A DNA stretch of 64,000 nucleotides from Ophioderma brevispina (Eukaryota; Echinodermata; Ophiuroidea; Amphilepidida; Ophiodermatidae), in NCBI GenBank assembly GCA_023653785.1, contig JAMKCH010005444.1, positions 1 to 64,000 on the forward strand, read 5' to 3'. The notes below the pieces were generated by a model. It worked only from the letters and a program-made list of their open reading frames with translations. It was not told where the DNA came from and did not search any database. Positions 11,366 through 23,440 of this stretch are shown here, one piece after another. Each line of letters begins with the position of its first letter. Position 1 is the first letter of the stretch. The position numbers and the translations under genes were made by a program.

Positions 11366-11995
11366 TAACGTGCAGCCCCGTCCTAAGTCGATCGAACAAA
11401 ATTATATCTCAGTAAAAAATAATGGAATGATCTGGTGAAAGATAATATTTTGTGTTTTAGCCGAAATGTTATCATGACCACGAACTGTACAATGTTGCAC
11501 TGACAATTTGCTTATACTTGGTCGTAAACACCACGCACGATGCGAACATACTATTTTTTTAGGCGTTCATCATTTAAAGCCACGATCAGCGATTTCTTCA
11601 AATGTAAACAATCGCGCCCCCTATTTTTCATCAAGTCCCGAGATTTCCCGGGAGAGCGCCCTCATTTTCAAACAAAATGTGAAATTTTTTTTGTATAATG
11701 CTTGTCCACATACTAATCACTTTTGCTCAAATCGATGTAATTCATATAGAAAACACAACTTTGTGATAAAATTGCGAATCCTGAATTTCCCGGTTATATA
11801 CAGTATCTTAGGCACTGTTGTGCTATACCTAAATGTTTTTTACTTTTCAAAACTGGAGAATTCGACTTCGTCCTCAAATTTTGGATTGAGCATTTTAGGT
11901 GACTATCTTTTAGTTCTAGTTGACTAGTAAAATAATACACACACAAATATATTTCAAATATTATATAAACCTCGAGAAACTGGCGAACATTGAAT
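11366..11995. other. unassigned, one long frame of doubtful meaning
   Basis: A plus-strand frame of 139 codons at 11508-11927 has a composition consistent with chance (Ser/Leu/Phe-rich, no motif). The DNA carries GCGCCCCCTATTTTTCATC and GAGCGCCCTCATTTTC, phrases often seen in repeats. No feature is supported. Confidence 0.3.
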
Positions 11996-11999
11996 TAAA

Positions 12000-12078
12000 T
12001 AAAGACGAAAACTTACGGTCCCGAACCCCGGTCCTCTCGCTAACTAGGCTTGAGGTTTACCACTTGACCACAAGACTG
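12000..12078 (-). repeat. tRNA-like sequence (degenerate tRNA or SINE head)
   Basis: On the minus strand an A-box-like GTGGTCAAGTGGTAA is followed about 35 bases later by a B-box-like GGGGTTCGGGACC. The acceptor ends do not pair well. It is more likely a tRNA-derived repeat head than a working tRNA gene. Confidence 0.4.
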
Positions 12079-12172
12079 TGTTTACGCAATACCTGAGAAC
12101 GAGCGCTATGCATTTCAGTCGTTTCTTTTAGAGTCTCAATCGGCCGTAATTATTATTAATGTCTTTTTGAAG

Positions 12173-12442
12173 AATATGACCTATGTGCCTATCTTGTAGA
12201 ATCTATGTCGAGGCGAAACTCAATTCAAGTACGCGTGATCAAGTAAATGATACAAACCCGAGTGAATTATTGACAAATAATGGAACTCGGAGAAACTACT
12301 AGCAGGACTTATTGAAAGACGCTATATAACATTTGTCTAATAATTCTCGGGGTTGATCATTTACTTGATCCTCGCGTTCATTGAAATTGATAGTTTTCGC
12401 CTCTCATAGATTCTGCGTAGAATCAATGCACATAGGTCATCC
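12173..12442. mobile_element. foldback MITE-like element, about 270 bp with arms of about 110 bp
   Basis: The left arm (12173-12290) and right arm (12330-12442) are imperfect reverse complements. Matching blocks include GACCTATGTGC, AGAATCTATG, GAGGCGAAA, GATCAAGTAAATGAT and CCCGAG..AATTATT. The 40-bp loop has no feature. Non-coding, and an obvious hairpin former. Confidence 0.85.
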
Positions 12443-12654
12443 TCCCCCTTAAAATACAAAATTATAATTTCGCAATCTCTGAGGCAGCCTTTAATTTGAG
12501 AGGCAATTAGAAAATCACGTGACCGACGTTACTGTTTACTGCTTCATAAACCTTTTCAAACATATGGGTATTTTATTTCTCATTTTTACGAAGGTGATTT
12601 TAAAATGAAATTATGATTAATTGAATTTCCCAAACAACGTAATGACAATTCATG
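12443..12654. other. spacer, nothing recognised
   Basis: A+T-rich sequence with no supported feature. Confidence 0.4.
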
Positions 12655-12900
12655 ATCCTGCGGATGATGATAATGAACAAGATAATTGACGATAACACCA
12701 ATGATAACAATGACGACGACGTTGATTATGGTGAAGAAAATGATGAATATAAAAGATGACGATTAGACGCTGACAATGACAACACTGAAGAATGAAATAT
12801 GATAACATGACTACGACGTTGGATGAAGTAAAGAACGACGCGGACAATGACAACACTGACGATGACATTACTGATAACATGACGACGACGTTGATGATTA
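12655..12900. repeat. imperfect GAT/GAC/AAT trinucleotide-type repeat
   Basis: Low-complexity purine-rich tract made of GATGAT, GACGACGACGTTGAT and AATGACAACACTGA(C/A)GA phrases. The last recurs, giving a loose longer-period repeat. The open frame on the minus strand here is a by-product of this composition. Confidence 0.8.
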
Positions 12901-13889
12901 GATGAACATGATATGTTCTTACCTCCTGCGTGAAACGAATTAATTTGGTTTGACCTTCTCGTGTGTTAGTGGCACTGAAGTTCTGTCCTTTGATTTTTGA
13001 ACAGGCAAAGAAAGACGCTCTCAAAATCAACCTCTCGAAAGCCCATTTCCTAAAATGTCTTAATTAGCTAATGGATATAAAAAGTTATACGCCATATGGC
13101 TATCATGTCTTTGGCGTGAATAAAAATCTATCGGCACATACACCAATACATCGGTTTTTGTTAGCTTTAGCATTACCATGACAACCAGCTATGGTGCATT
13201 GACATCAGTCATCAGCGCATTAATCAGTTGGTGTTAGTGCTTCTCGTCAGTTTTCCAGCACATCCGTTTGTCTCTCATCTAACATGCCTAATTACCCCTT
13301 TCCCACTTAATTCACCAGAAATTCATTAAACTGGTTCAATTGATTTTCGAGCCTCTTATCTCTGGTAATTTGACAAGTTGTTTATCTTGAATTGACCCCA
13401 ATTGACCCCTCACTTATGCTCACTCCACTTTAATGATTCATTTGATTACTTAAGTCTCATCTTGAGATTCCTGGCCTCGTCTCCACAGTTACCCGACCTC
13501 ATCTAATTTGGGCCCTTCGGCGATATTGATCGCTCTGAGACCAGAAAGAAACAAAATTAAATCATGCATTTCATTACATTATTGATCTTACCAAACTATC
13601 ACCAATTTTTAAGTTTCTCCGCCTATATTTCCATTCTCGATTCGGCCTAGAGCTAAAAACGGTTAGTTTGTAAGTCCCATCTTCTATCTAACGGCCGCAG
13701 CCGAGATTGCTGTTCACCATTTAGCGAGCGCCAAATGTCCCTGTTTTGTCAATTATGTTGGGGATGTCATATTGTATCCTTGGCTGGATTGTGCTCGAGC
13801 AATCACATCAAATGTAGTTTAAAGGGGCGACACCCCTGTTTTGGCATGGTAACTTTCAACATGTGACGCCTGAGACTAACTTGGTGTCA
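12901..13889. other. unassigned single-copy-looking DNA
   Basis: No repeat, RNA or protein similarity recognised. Two AATTGACCCC repeats near 13390-13410 are minor. Confidence 0.35.
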
Positions 13890-15080
13890 ATCGCACAATG
13901 ACAGTGACCGTCAAATCGTGCACGGCGTATGGGGCAACAGAAGATGAAATTGGAGGGATATCTCCATATATCTTTGCTTTAGCTTGTGCTCACGCCAAGA
14001 ATTTGTTGTACTCGCATAAGAAGCTTGGTGTAGGGCCCACCATCTATCCTGTATCTCTTTCTTCATGGTCCAGGTTCAGATCCATATAACAGCATACTCC
14101 TCTACTACACAGGCTCTAAAGATTTTCAGCTTGGTTGAATTGGAGATACCAGATTGCCTAGTGGTGTATTTATTGCATGCATTCCAATCTGTCCGTTTGC
14201 GTGACAGAAGGGTCTTTCTGCTGTCGGCACACATAGACCCTAGTTATACTTGAATTCCTTGACCTCTTTGAGTTGGTTACCATCTGTTGTGCATATGGGT
14301 CGATGATCGTCTCCTCTTGACAGAGTCATATATTCCGTCTTCTTGGCATTTAGATGTAGGCCGACTTTGTCGGCAGCATTCTCAAGTGATTTTATTAGAT
14401 CTTGTGCACCACCATATCGATTTCAGCTGTTAGAGCTAGATGCATCTGCCTAGTCAAGGTCTGTGAGAGCTGACGCCATGTGACTCTGGAACTGGGGCTT
14501 GGTTTGGATGGTGATCCTTTGTCGTTCATGATGTCAAGACTCTGTCTGACCGGATGTATCAACCACGACTACAAAGAGATAGGTAGCACAGAGTTCTCCT
14601 TGGAGGATTCCAGTGGTGTTAGGAACTCCTTGTGGGCCCATCCATGGTCTGCACAATCTATATGGGTTATCATCCATGATGGCAATTGCCTTTACAGTCT
14701 CATCTGGGACAACGTAGTTTTGGCGAGAATAGGCAGCATTACATCCCTGTTAACACTGTAAAAAGCCTTGGAAATCTACAAACACAATTTAAGCTTTTCT
14801 CTTGGAAATTCTCAAAAAAAAAAAAAAACCTCTTTTCTATGATCCTTCTGAGGGCAAGTATCTGAGGTAGTGTTGATCTGCCTTTGCGAAAACTTCGGTC
14901 CGTCTGAGAATGGGATTATGTGAGGAGTGATTCTGTTTGCGCAGCATGGAGTTGTAGACCTTAGAGGCCATTGGTGACAGTGAATCCTCTGTAGTTTGGG
15001 GTTGTTGGAGGTCGCCTTTATTTGGTAGGAGGAATGATGAATGATTTGAAAAGGCAGCTGGTTTGTTTCCCATGTAGGTT
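13890..15080 (-). mobile_element. RTE-like endonuclease/reverse transcriptase relic, 3' half of ORF
   Basis: Minus strand. At about 14330-14400 the block ADKVGLHLNAKKTEYMT, then SRGDDHRPICTTDGNQLKEV, is the post-catalytic segment of craniate/deuterostome 'endonuclease-reverse transcriptase' proteins. Near 14060 an EKEIQDRW-like block matches the downstream part. Near 13900-13970 YGDIPPISSSVAP matches the conserved 'LYGDxPxxSxxxAxRR' C-terminus. The catalytic region at about 14440-14470 is degraded. Many stops and frameshifts make it a pseudogene. RTE-like assignment is from motif memory only. Confidence 0.7.
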
Positions 15081-15374
15081 TTATTAAAAAATTCTAACAG
15101 TGATCATGGATAGGGAGTCTTCAGACTACGCAGGAATGTGTCGGGAAGGTGTCTTGGGTCTTCAGTTTCTCAGGGGGGGGGGGCAGATCTGAAGCTACTC
15201 CATATGAAACGGTCCAGTCTGGATGGGAAGGGTGTATGCTATCTCGTGATTGAAGAAGTCATACAATACGGTGCAAATCCATCTATACCAAAAAAAGACG
15301 TTAGCTTTACGTCACAAAGTCACCCAGAATGTAATAAAGGTAACTAAAGTTAGTAAATGTAAAGAGAGCGCCAA
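15081..15374. other. spacer with a poly-G tract
   Basis: A G10 run lies at about 15173-15182. Nothing else recognised. Confidence 0.35.
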
Positions 15375-15562
15375 GGATACCACCGGCGTATCCAGGCCCG
15401 TTTTTTTTCGAGGGGGACTCCGGGGCGGAAGGACCTCTAATAACCGAAAATAAGCTAATTTTGCATGTATTTGGTATGAACCCGGGTTTTTTTTTTTTTT
15501 TTTTTTCCCGGGGGGGGGGGGTCCCGAAAGCACCCCCAAGATACGCAAGTGCGTCTGCCCAT
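15375..15562. mobile_element. short MITE-like element with poly-T/poly-G core
   Basis: The left end GGCGTATCCAGGCCCG and the inverse of the right end, TGCGTATCTTGGGGGTGC, form an imperfect terminal inverted repeat. The core holds T- and G-runs (about 15486-15520). 'GGCGTATCCAGG' ends are common in invertebrate MITEs. Confidence 0.45.
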
Positions 15563-15777
15563 TAGTCATTTCTTTTATTCCTTGTTAAGAATGTTTGGCG
15601 TATTTCGTTAAAGGTACAATCTTCATTAGACGACATTATTGATTTAAATAAAACTGACTACCCTTGTTTTTGTTTATTGGCTATACTGGTTGTTTAGTTT
15701 CGAATTAGTATTTCCTATTTCTAAAGGCAGAAAGTAACTTATCAATTGTGTTCCTTTGTTTTATCTTTGTTGATGAT

Positions 15778-15802
15778 GATGATGATAATAATAATAATAA
15801 TG
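15778..15802. repeat. (GAT)n(AAT)n microsatellite
   Basis: GATGATGATAATAATAATAATAAT run. The complementary (ATT)n run lies on the far side of the two palindromic units at 16329-16376. Confidence 0.9.
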
Positions 15803-15830
15803 TTAACATTACACTGTAGCTATCATGTAG

Positions 15831-16069
15831 GTTAGGGCGAAATAGGCTTTTGTTATTCACTCATTACGACGTTAGGGCGAAATTTCATTTCCCCCTAACG
15901 CCTCCCTTTGTATTGCGGTTTATTCCGTTTTTGATAACAAAGGATATGAATATTAATTTTTGCAAATTAGGGGTAATGCACTAGAATAACAAAGGATATG
16001 AACATTAATACATACAAATTAATACAGAACCCATTATAACCTAATGAATAATTAAAATTTCGCTCTAAC
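15831..16069. mobile_element. palindromic MITE-like unit 1
   Basis: The ends are GTTAGGGCGAAAT and AATTTCGCTCTAAC, an inverted repeat with one mismatch. An inner hairpin at 15870-15900 uses the same motif (GTTAGGGCGAAAT paired with ATTTCCCCCTAAC). A sub-repeat AACAAAGGATATGAAYATTAA occurs twice, about 50 bp apart. The unit matches unit 2 along its length (TTGCGGTTTATTCCGT, CATTATAACCTAATGA) but has a different motif. No coding content. Confidence 0.85.
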
Positions 16070-16083
16070 ATTGTTGTTATCAT

Positions 16084-16316
16084 ACATTAGGGAGACATTT
16101 GGTTTTGTTATTCACTTATTACTATACGTTAGGGAGACATTTCGTGTCTCCCAAACGTATCCCTTGTATTGCGGTTTATTCCGTCAAAGGATATGAATAT
16201 TAATTTATGCAAATTAAGGGTAATCCACTAGAATAACAAAGGATATGAATATTGATTAATTTAAATAAGAGAACTCATTATAACCTAATGAATTATTTTA
16301 AATGTCTCCCTAATGT
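16084..16316. mobile_element. palindromic MITE-like unit 2
   Basis: Perfect 17-bp terminal inverted repeat ACATTAGGGAGACATTT (16084-16100 and inverse at 16300-16316). The inner hairpin at 16126-16158 carries the same motif, ACGTTAGGGAGACA paired with TGTCTCCCAAACGT. Otherwise it is collinear with unit 1 at 15831-16069. Confidence 0.9.
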
Positions 16317-16328
16317 ATCATTTTTCGT

Positions 16329-16376
16329 TATTATTATTGTTGTTATTATTATTATTATTGTTATTATTATTATTAA
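16329..16376. repeat. (ATT)n microsatellite
   Basis: ATT/GTT trinucleotide run immediately after unit 2, in inverse orientation to the run at 15778-15802. Confidence 0.9.
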
Positions 16377-17626
16377 TCCATGTACTGGAAAATCCCAAGA
16401 CATCATGCAACTTGTAAACAAACCAAACCTTTTAATGTTCATCCCAAAAAGTTAAATATTAAATACCCCTTACCAACAGATGTTTTACTCAACTATTATG
16501 CTAAGAATCCTAAAGATATAAGCTATAATACAAAGTTTATTGCACCAGAATTGATTGATTATGAGCAAAGGTATGTCGAATTGTACTATTAGAGTATCTT
16601 CGTTTTTGTGAGTAAAAGATTATTTTAATTTTGTATGCCAACTAGAGAAAAGATCTAGCAGAGAAAGTATTTATTTCATCATACAAGAGTAAACCATCCT
16701 TCATGCCACCCCTTTCCTCTACTTTCTACTCCCCCCTTCATTCGCCCCGCCTGCATTTTTTCCCCCCATCCCCCAACGACTAAACCCTACCCCCTTCCGG
16801 CCCTCCTGCCCTCTTCGTGTCCCTTGAAAAAATGGAATTCCCCTATAGTGCTACCTTGATGGTTGCATTCGGTTCACCGCTGTAGAGACCTTTGTAGAAA
16901 AGCTACTATACTCTGTCCAGGCATTATTTCTCCTTTTCGTGGGGGTTTGCCGTTGCTAACGCTTGTGCTGCAGTGTACGCACATACGCGCCTGTTTGGAT
17001 CGTTACACGCGAACGTGATGGTGATCTAAAATTAAGCTGTTGTTGATCAACTTGTGGCTATGCTGAGGGCTTGCGTAACGTCGTGGACTTAGAGCGCAAT
17101 TGAGAGAAATAATATTGGATACAGTATATAATAGCTCGGGATTTTCCAGCTATGATGCAAACAGTTAAAGATTGCAACATTTACGTACTTTACATATGTC
17201 ATTGATGTGAGATCCAAAGTGGATACGGAAGATGATGTCATGTTTATCTTAGAGATGGGAAAAAGCTGAAGTTGATAAATAAGACTTTGCCAGTAGCCAG
17301 TAGTTAAATTTTGATCTGCAGATTTGGAAGATCAGAGCAGTATATATTATACCGGTTACAGTTATTTTTGATACCACATGAACTTCAAAACTATTTTGTC
17401 TGCTGGCATCTTTGAAGCAAAAAGAGCTTAAGTTTTGATAAAACGGTTTTCCCAATTTATGGTCCTAAAAGTTAACATTTGTTATGACGACGGACGTTTG
17501 TGGAAATATCTGGATTGATAGAAGTTACTGTGTCCTCGAAGGACCCTATAGAACCCCATCGTCTTGAACTGATGGAAAAGATTACCTTCAGGAATGCTCC
17601 GAAAAAGGGAACGCTGAAGAAGATTC
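16377..17626. other. unassigned spacer with a polypyrimidine tract
   Basis: 16695-16830 is strongly pyrimidine-rich (C/T blocks with CCCCCC runs). The remainder has only short frames with no recognisable motif. Confidence 0.35.
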
Positions 17627-17910
17627 CTAGTAATAATAATATTTTAACGCGCGATATACCCACGTAAACGTGCTCAAGGCGCTGTGCGGGAAGCCATGAA
17701 GGCGCTCAGCACATCAGAGACCATAGTATATATTACCAGAACAGATTTATGCCACAGAAGCTTGATTTTAGAAGCAGGAGGAAACCGAGTACCGGAGAAA
17801 ACCTGCGGGAACGAGTAACCAAATTCACATAAAGCCACAGAGAACGAGGCCCTACCGGGGATCGAACCCTCATTGGTGAAAGGCGAGGGACGATACGCTG
17901 CACCAACTTA
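17627..17910 (-). mobile_element. tRNA-Glu-derived SINE, copy 2
   Basis: On the minus strand it starts with a head holding CGCCTTTCACCAATGAGG and a good B box GGTTCGATCCCC. Next comes GGTTTTCTCCGGTACTCGG, the conserved middle domain, and it ends CGCGCGTTAAAATATTATT. It is collinear with the copy at 6651-6936, which has the mutated B box GGTTCCAATCC. The ATT-rich tail points to retroposition by a partner non-LTR element. Confidence 0.9.
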
Positions 17911-17973
17911 TTCCCATGGATGATATTGTGGACTTTAACACAATATGCTGTCGTTTTGGATTCTTTTGTTTTC

Positions 17974-17998
17974 TTTTTTTTTTTTTTTTTTTTTTTTT
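17974..17998. repeat. poly-T tract
   Basis: Uninterrupted T run of about 25 bp, about 65 bp past the SINE head; possibly an unrelated homopolymer. Confidence 0.9.
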
Positions 17999-20900
17999 AA
18001 TGACATGTCATCGTTGAACTGCATGCTTCTATTAAAGGTGCAACGAGAGATTTCAAATAACAAGGGTCCCTAAAAAATTGAAAATTCTGCTTATTGTACT
18101 GGCGTAAGTACCCTATCAAAACTATCGCCATCTGAAAGGAGAAGATGAGAACTGTTTCCTTGTTACAAAAATTGTGAAATTCTAATTTCGTAATAGGAGC
18201 AAAACGAAATCAGCCTATGTTTTCTATAGAAAGATAAGCATATCCCATCGACTTTTTTTTCCATTTTAGTTATTTCGGTAGTCAAAGAAGGGTGGGAATC
18301 TATTGAGTGTGTCTAATCTATATGAAATCACTACCATATCACGGAAAAGATGGTATTACTTGAAATCTCTCTTTGCACCTTAATTCTGGACATTAGTCGC
18401 CATGTCAAGGTGGATATTATTAGAATAAGTACAGTTTTCTTACATAAGAACTTCTTGAGTGTATTACTTTATAATTGCATTATAATTGCAATTGGTTTTG
18501 ACCAATTGTTGATGAAATATTCAAACTCACTTGTTCTTGGTTGGAATCGTCTTCCTATTCTTGTGTAAAGGCCATCTTGTTCTGACTTGAATACTTTCAG
18601 CTGATATTGCTTAGTTTCACTTGTTTATTGTATTGATATGATTGTTAGGAATTTGGTTTATATATTTCAATGAGTTCAGAGACCGGTCGAGGCGCAGATA
18701 AGGAATAAAGCCCCAATCTCGTTGTAACATCATCCACGCGGCGCCGCAAATTCTTTTCCCATTGTAAAAATGTGTTCCGACGGATCTGCAGTCTACCGTT
18801 CTTGACGGTATGTTGGTTATGAGTTGGTGATAGGAGTTCAAGTCACGTATGTTCTGGGGGTGTATTATTTTTTGGTTGTACCAGTTTTCCCTGAGATACC
18901 CTGGTGGGGAAAAGAACAGAGTACTACTAAAGACCAAAGGAAGGTTCCCGTTGCTCGGTTGCCTCACAAGAAGAGGAATTGTTTTGAAATCGGGATTATT
19001 ACATCAGCCGCCTCTAAGCCATTGAAATCTTAAATTTATATTTGGCTGTATGGAGGTTGATTAGTGGGAAAGGGGCATTTTCTTGAATTTTAGAAGAAAT
19101 GGGACCAAGTTTGCCATGGGGCAGACGCACTTGAGATATTGGTGCTACTTTACATTTCTAACTTATGATGGCTACGTACTTTTTACAACTTGGTGTCTTT
19201 TGCGTTCGCCAAACGTTGTTTTGGTTAGATTTCCTGTATTTTTGTGTAATTAAATAAGCTGTGCAGAGCAGTTGGACAACTTGCAAGAAAATCCTGTTCT
19301 ACGAACAGTTTATACACTTTAGTTGGAGTGTGTGTATGACTATGTCAATAGTTGTATGTATGTATTCGCTGTCGACCTGGAACGTGATATGTGAAATTTA
19401 AATATTAAGTAAACAAAGTGTTTAGGAAGGATTGAAACAACTGTTTATAATTTAAGTATTCGAAGTCGACTTTTTTCGGTATATATTCAGGTAATTTTTG
19501 GTGTATATTACTGGCTCTTAATTGATAATAATGAAGAGCCTGGAGTCCATGGTCTATCAAAGTTGAGATTTTATATCAAAGTTAGTATACGTGAAAAATG
19601 AATCGTTTATTGCTTTTTGACTTTTTATCTCCTTCAGTTACTGAGAGTATTAGATGGTAAGGTTTCTGCGAGTTTCGGCCTTTTTCACAAACAAATAGAA
19701 TTAAAAGGGCATCAAATTGTGGAAATGTATTTAGATCCTTTTGTTGATAAATAAACTGTTATTTTACGTTTTTAAAGAAAAAGATAATGAGTGACTGCTA
19801 TCATTCGTAGACGTATTTTACCAAGAGAACGTATCAATTCTAATTGCCATTACATAAGGAAACCGCCTTTTATTTCGACAATAAGCTTATAAGGGTATAA
19901 AGATGCCACTCAGCATCACTCAGAAACCTTTAAACTGGTATAAACTCCTGGAAGAGCGCGTAAAAGAACCCACTGGAAATATCATTTACAATTTTTCGAT
20001 TGATGTACTTCCATTTCGATTAAAGGTCAGGGTTGACCGTAGCGCTACATAACCAAAATTAAAGAGAATGACCACAGGGATGAATACTAGCATATTTTAA
20101 TATCACCACCGACTCGAACTGACAACAACAGACTATCCAAAAGTAAAATCAATATTTAACGTGATACCGCTTGCGCCCGGAGGAAGGCTTACAGCATAGA
20201 CGCGCTTTGTTGTATATGAGAGTAAGTGATAGTTCAGTAGTGAAGTTGACAAAAGAATCCCGTTTAAACATCATTTTTCTTGTATGAAGTCAATTTATTT
20301 TCAATGGTAGCAAGTAAAGGCACATCATTGAGGATAAATAGAAATTAATTGTACTTAAATTTTGTCAATATTCATTTAGTCAATAAAGGCTTGTAGGTCT
20401 GTGGAAATCGTTTTTTTAAGTTTCCCTATTTGCCACTATTACGTTACAAATGACCGTTTGAAAAAATTTCTAAATCGTCGTTTCCGTTTTATTAATTAAT
20501 ATCTTGTTCATGAAATGTACCAATTATACCCTACTTCTGAGGGTTGAAATACAAGCTGAGCTTGTTACGAGTAGTTAAGGATTGTGAACGTACTCCCACC
20601 TAGTGGTGTTACTCGTCAAAACACGCGTACAAACAAAGTGAAGTTTTTGTTTGTTAATATACTCACGATGTGTGCCACTTGTATCATGGGCGTTCTGATG
20701 CTTTTTTTTGTGTTTTTTCTTGTTTTTGGGAGGGTTGCTATTTTAAAAACTTGGTGGACCACACACCGTGTGTCTTAATCTTGTATGTCACCCAATTAGC
20801 CAGATGGCGAGTCTTTGGTTTAAAGAGTGACTTTAATAAAATTACTACTACTACTACTACGTTTATAGAGGTTAAATGGGTTCACAGACAGTATTTTGTT

Positions 20901-21578
20901 TTTTCTTTCAGAAATTACAACACCAGGATACACAAGAATCTAAATTTTTGTCGCCTTATTTATTTTCCGTCCGCTCTTCCTGTTATCTTATTATTAGTGT
21001 TTTTATTTCTCTCTTTCGGACCTCCTCAAACTACGATAATTTTTTTTCTCTCACACACACTACGGGCAATTGAAATAATGATTAAAACACTTATATATAG
21101 GATTTGGATTGGGATGGAGATTTAGGTAGCTTTTTGCCTGAGGCTTTTAATCATCTTAAAGATGCAAAGGCCCGATAGTTGTTTACTTTAATATGAGACG
21201 ATGATGAGATGATCTGAAAATTTAGTATCTTCAAAACGTAAATTAAGATCCGGTGTATATTACTTATACCTAGAACTTAGTCGCCATTTTTGAAAGAGAA
21301 AATTGTAAGCCAAATTGCCTATCGCAAGGTGATTTTTCATTATTCCTGAATAATTTCTAGAAAGAAAAAGAAAGCAAACAACTCATTTAATATTAGCGGA
21401 CATTTAACGCCATAACAAAATAGATAATCACATCTTTGGGACATAAAGATTGGTAGAGAGGGAACTCAATTTTTTCGCCGATACCGACAAGGAGATTAGC
21501 TGGAGAACATAAATTTGTACACAACATGAAGGGGAGATCCAAAAAATTAAAAAACATAAGTAATTGTAAAACCCGACA
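17999..21578. other. long A+T-rich stretch, no supported gene
   Basis: No repeat copy found elsewhere in the window. The longest frame is minus strand 18617-18967 (116 codons, containing a KRICGAAWMMLQRDWG stretch); I do not recognise it. A 151-codon plus frame at 20670-21125 is Phe/Leu/Thr-rich and looks like chance. A short (ACT)n run sits near 20844-20860. Confidence 0.3.
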
Positions 21579-21705
21579 CACACACACAAACACACACACA
21601 CACAAAACAACACACCCCCATACACACCACTACACACATGACACATACAGTATAAGACACCACACACACACACACCCACACTACATACACACATACACAC
21701 ACCCA
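21579..21705. repeat. (CA)n-rich microsatellite cluster
   Basis: CACACA runs broken by AAA, CCC and TAC. The open frames across it on both strands (Thr/His-rich or Cys/Val-rich) are products of the repeat. Confidence 0.95.
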
Positions 21706-23069
21706 GGCTTACGAGAGCTACATGTGGGGTTTGTATGAAAATTGACATAAAACTGAGCCACCATAGAAACTAATAACTGATATATTAGTAAGTTGTATTA
21801 GTAGTATGAAAAATACAACATACATACATACAACAATAACCATTAAGCAAAGAAAAAAGTAAGATTTGAACATTTGTTTCTATATCATGAACACAAAAAA
21901 AAAAAACACAAAAAAATAAGCTTCGGCGTGACTTACTATAAATTTCCACAAAATAAAAAAATTAACAATTAGAAGTCCTACAAATTACATCCAAAGTCAT
22001 ATGTTCATTCTATGTGCATTGAAATCAAAAGCTCCTATGTAAAAATGGACGTCAATTGCAAAAGCTCATAAGTGCGTATACTGGCAACATCAAAACGGTC
22101 CATTGTTCACTTCTTAATTCAAATATTATTCAAAACTAATGCAAATATTTATAGGAAATGGATTTCGCTTTTACAAAAAAAATTGTGATCAGATTGGTTT
22201 ACTAAGCTTTCCGAGTTTTTTTGTTGCATACTACAGTATGATTGAAAAATGAAAATTTTGCAACATAGGAAGATTTTAAAATGCGCGTTCTTGGCCCAAA
22301 ACAATGACATTCCCTAAAGCTTCAGAACATCCCCTGAAAGATAGCGGTGCTCACTACGTGAGGTATTTGATCTGGGTTGTAAGCTGTTGTAGTTGGTGTG
22401 TGTGTGGTTATTGCCTTTCGTATCGTGTCGGATTCCCGAGTTATGAAAATATTTGAATTGTTCCATTTCAGTATTTACCTATCATCAATCAAATGCCTAC
22501 ATCCTCAAATTGGATTGGATAGAAATAGATCGAATATGTGATGATCAAGGTACGAAATTGTGATAAAAACCGGTCAAACAAGCCAAACACAAATAGTTTA
22601 GTTTGTAGACTCTTACAGTGTTTAAAACTGTAGTCGTAGCACGTAGCTACGAACCAATATTCACCAAGATCTATTTTAATATTCAGGTATTGCAATTAGT
22701 TAGAAGTCTTCTCTCGAAGCTAGCAAAACGAACATAATAAGCTTAGTATACATAACATTACACAAGCGCTTAAAGCCCGAGTGCGGTGAACGAAAAACAG
22801 GCCAGGAGAAATTGCCTAAATATTTAGAAGAAAAGAAAGAAAACGAATTTAGAAGTAAGATTTACCATAATTTTCACACCAAATCAGGAAATTAGCTGCC
22901 GTGTTTCGGATTGCATCATAATTTTGTTTGTGTTTTATCAAGCATTGGAGTGCTGTCACCTTTATCAATGCGACAGCTACGTCATTCAATACCGCTATGG
23001 TTGTGTGAATGTATGAGATCAAATCGTGAAATATTGATTCGTTATGCACAAAACAAAATTGGTGTTGTA
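21706..23069. other. A+T-rich spacer with one exon-like minus frame
   Basis: Nothing recognised except a minus-strand frame at 22849-23049 with protein-like composition (NDVAVALIKVTALQCLIKHK). A GTAAAT donor-like site follows its TATG end. Coding status cannot be decided from this alone. Confidence 0.25.
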
Positions 23070-23440
23070 AAATAAAGGGCCATGGCCGATTGCAAATAGC
23101 CTCGTCCTCAGATAAGATTTCACAAGGTTACATGAGAAATAGTTAGCTTTCTGTAGACACCAAATATTGACCACTTCCTATAAAATCTGGGATCTGCAGC
23201 CCAGAACCCAGGATTTTACCGAAAGTGGTCGATATGTAGATCTCTATAGGAAAGCTTTATTTTTTTCATTTACCGTGAATCTTACAGCTAAAAGATTTGT
23301 GTTAGTTTTTTGGGTTATGAGCGAAAATGTGCGCCATTTTGACGACTAATATTAAGGGGGGGCTTCAAATAAATCACGTTTTTAGCTCGAGCTCCCACAT
23401 CAATATGGATGAAAGATCGGTGCAGGAACTTTATACATGT
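23070..23440 (+). repeat. interspersed repeat, copy 1 (second copy at 38.47-38.74 kb)
   Basis: Ordered blocks shared with 38468-38735: GGCCGAT-GC-AATAGC-TCGTCC, AAGTGG, TATGAGCGA, CCATTTTG-CGAC-AATATTAA, and TTTTAGCTC..CTCCCACATCAA. The copies are 70-80% alike by eye, with indels. No coding content. Confidence 0.75.

Noticed and set aside
11508..11927. 139-codon plus-strand frame as a gene
   Set aside because: No motif, chance-like composition, and embedded in DNA with repeat-like phrases.
18617..18967. 116-codon minus-strand frame as a retroelement ORF1
   Set aside because: No recognisable motif, zinc knuckle or neighbouring RT.
20670..21125. 151-codon plus-strand frame as a membrane protein
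   Set aside because: Its hydrophobicity follows T-richness; it crosses an (ACT)n run and has no start context.
21393..21748. Cys/Val-rich and Thr/His-rich frames over the CA repeat
   Set aside because: Direct products of the dinucleotide repeat.
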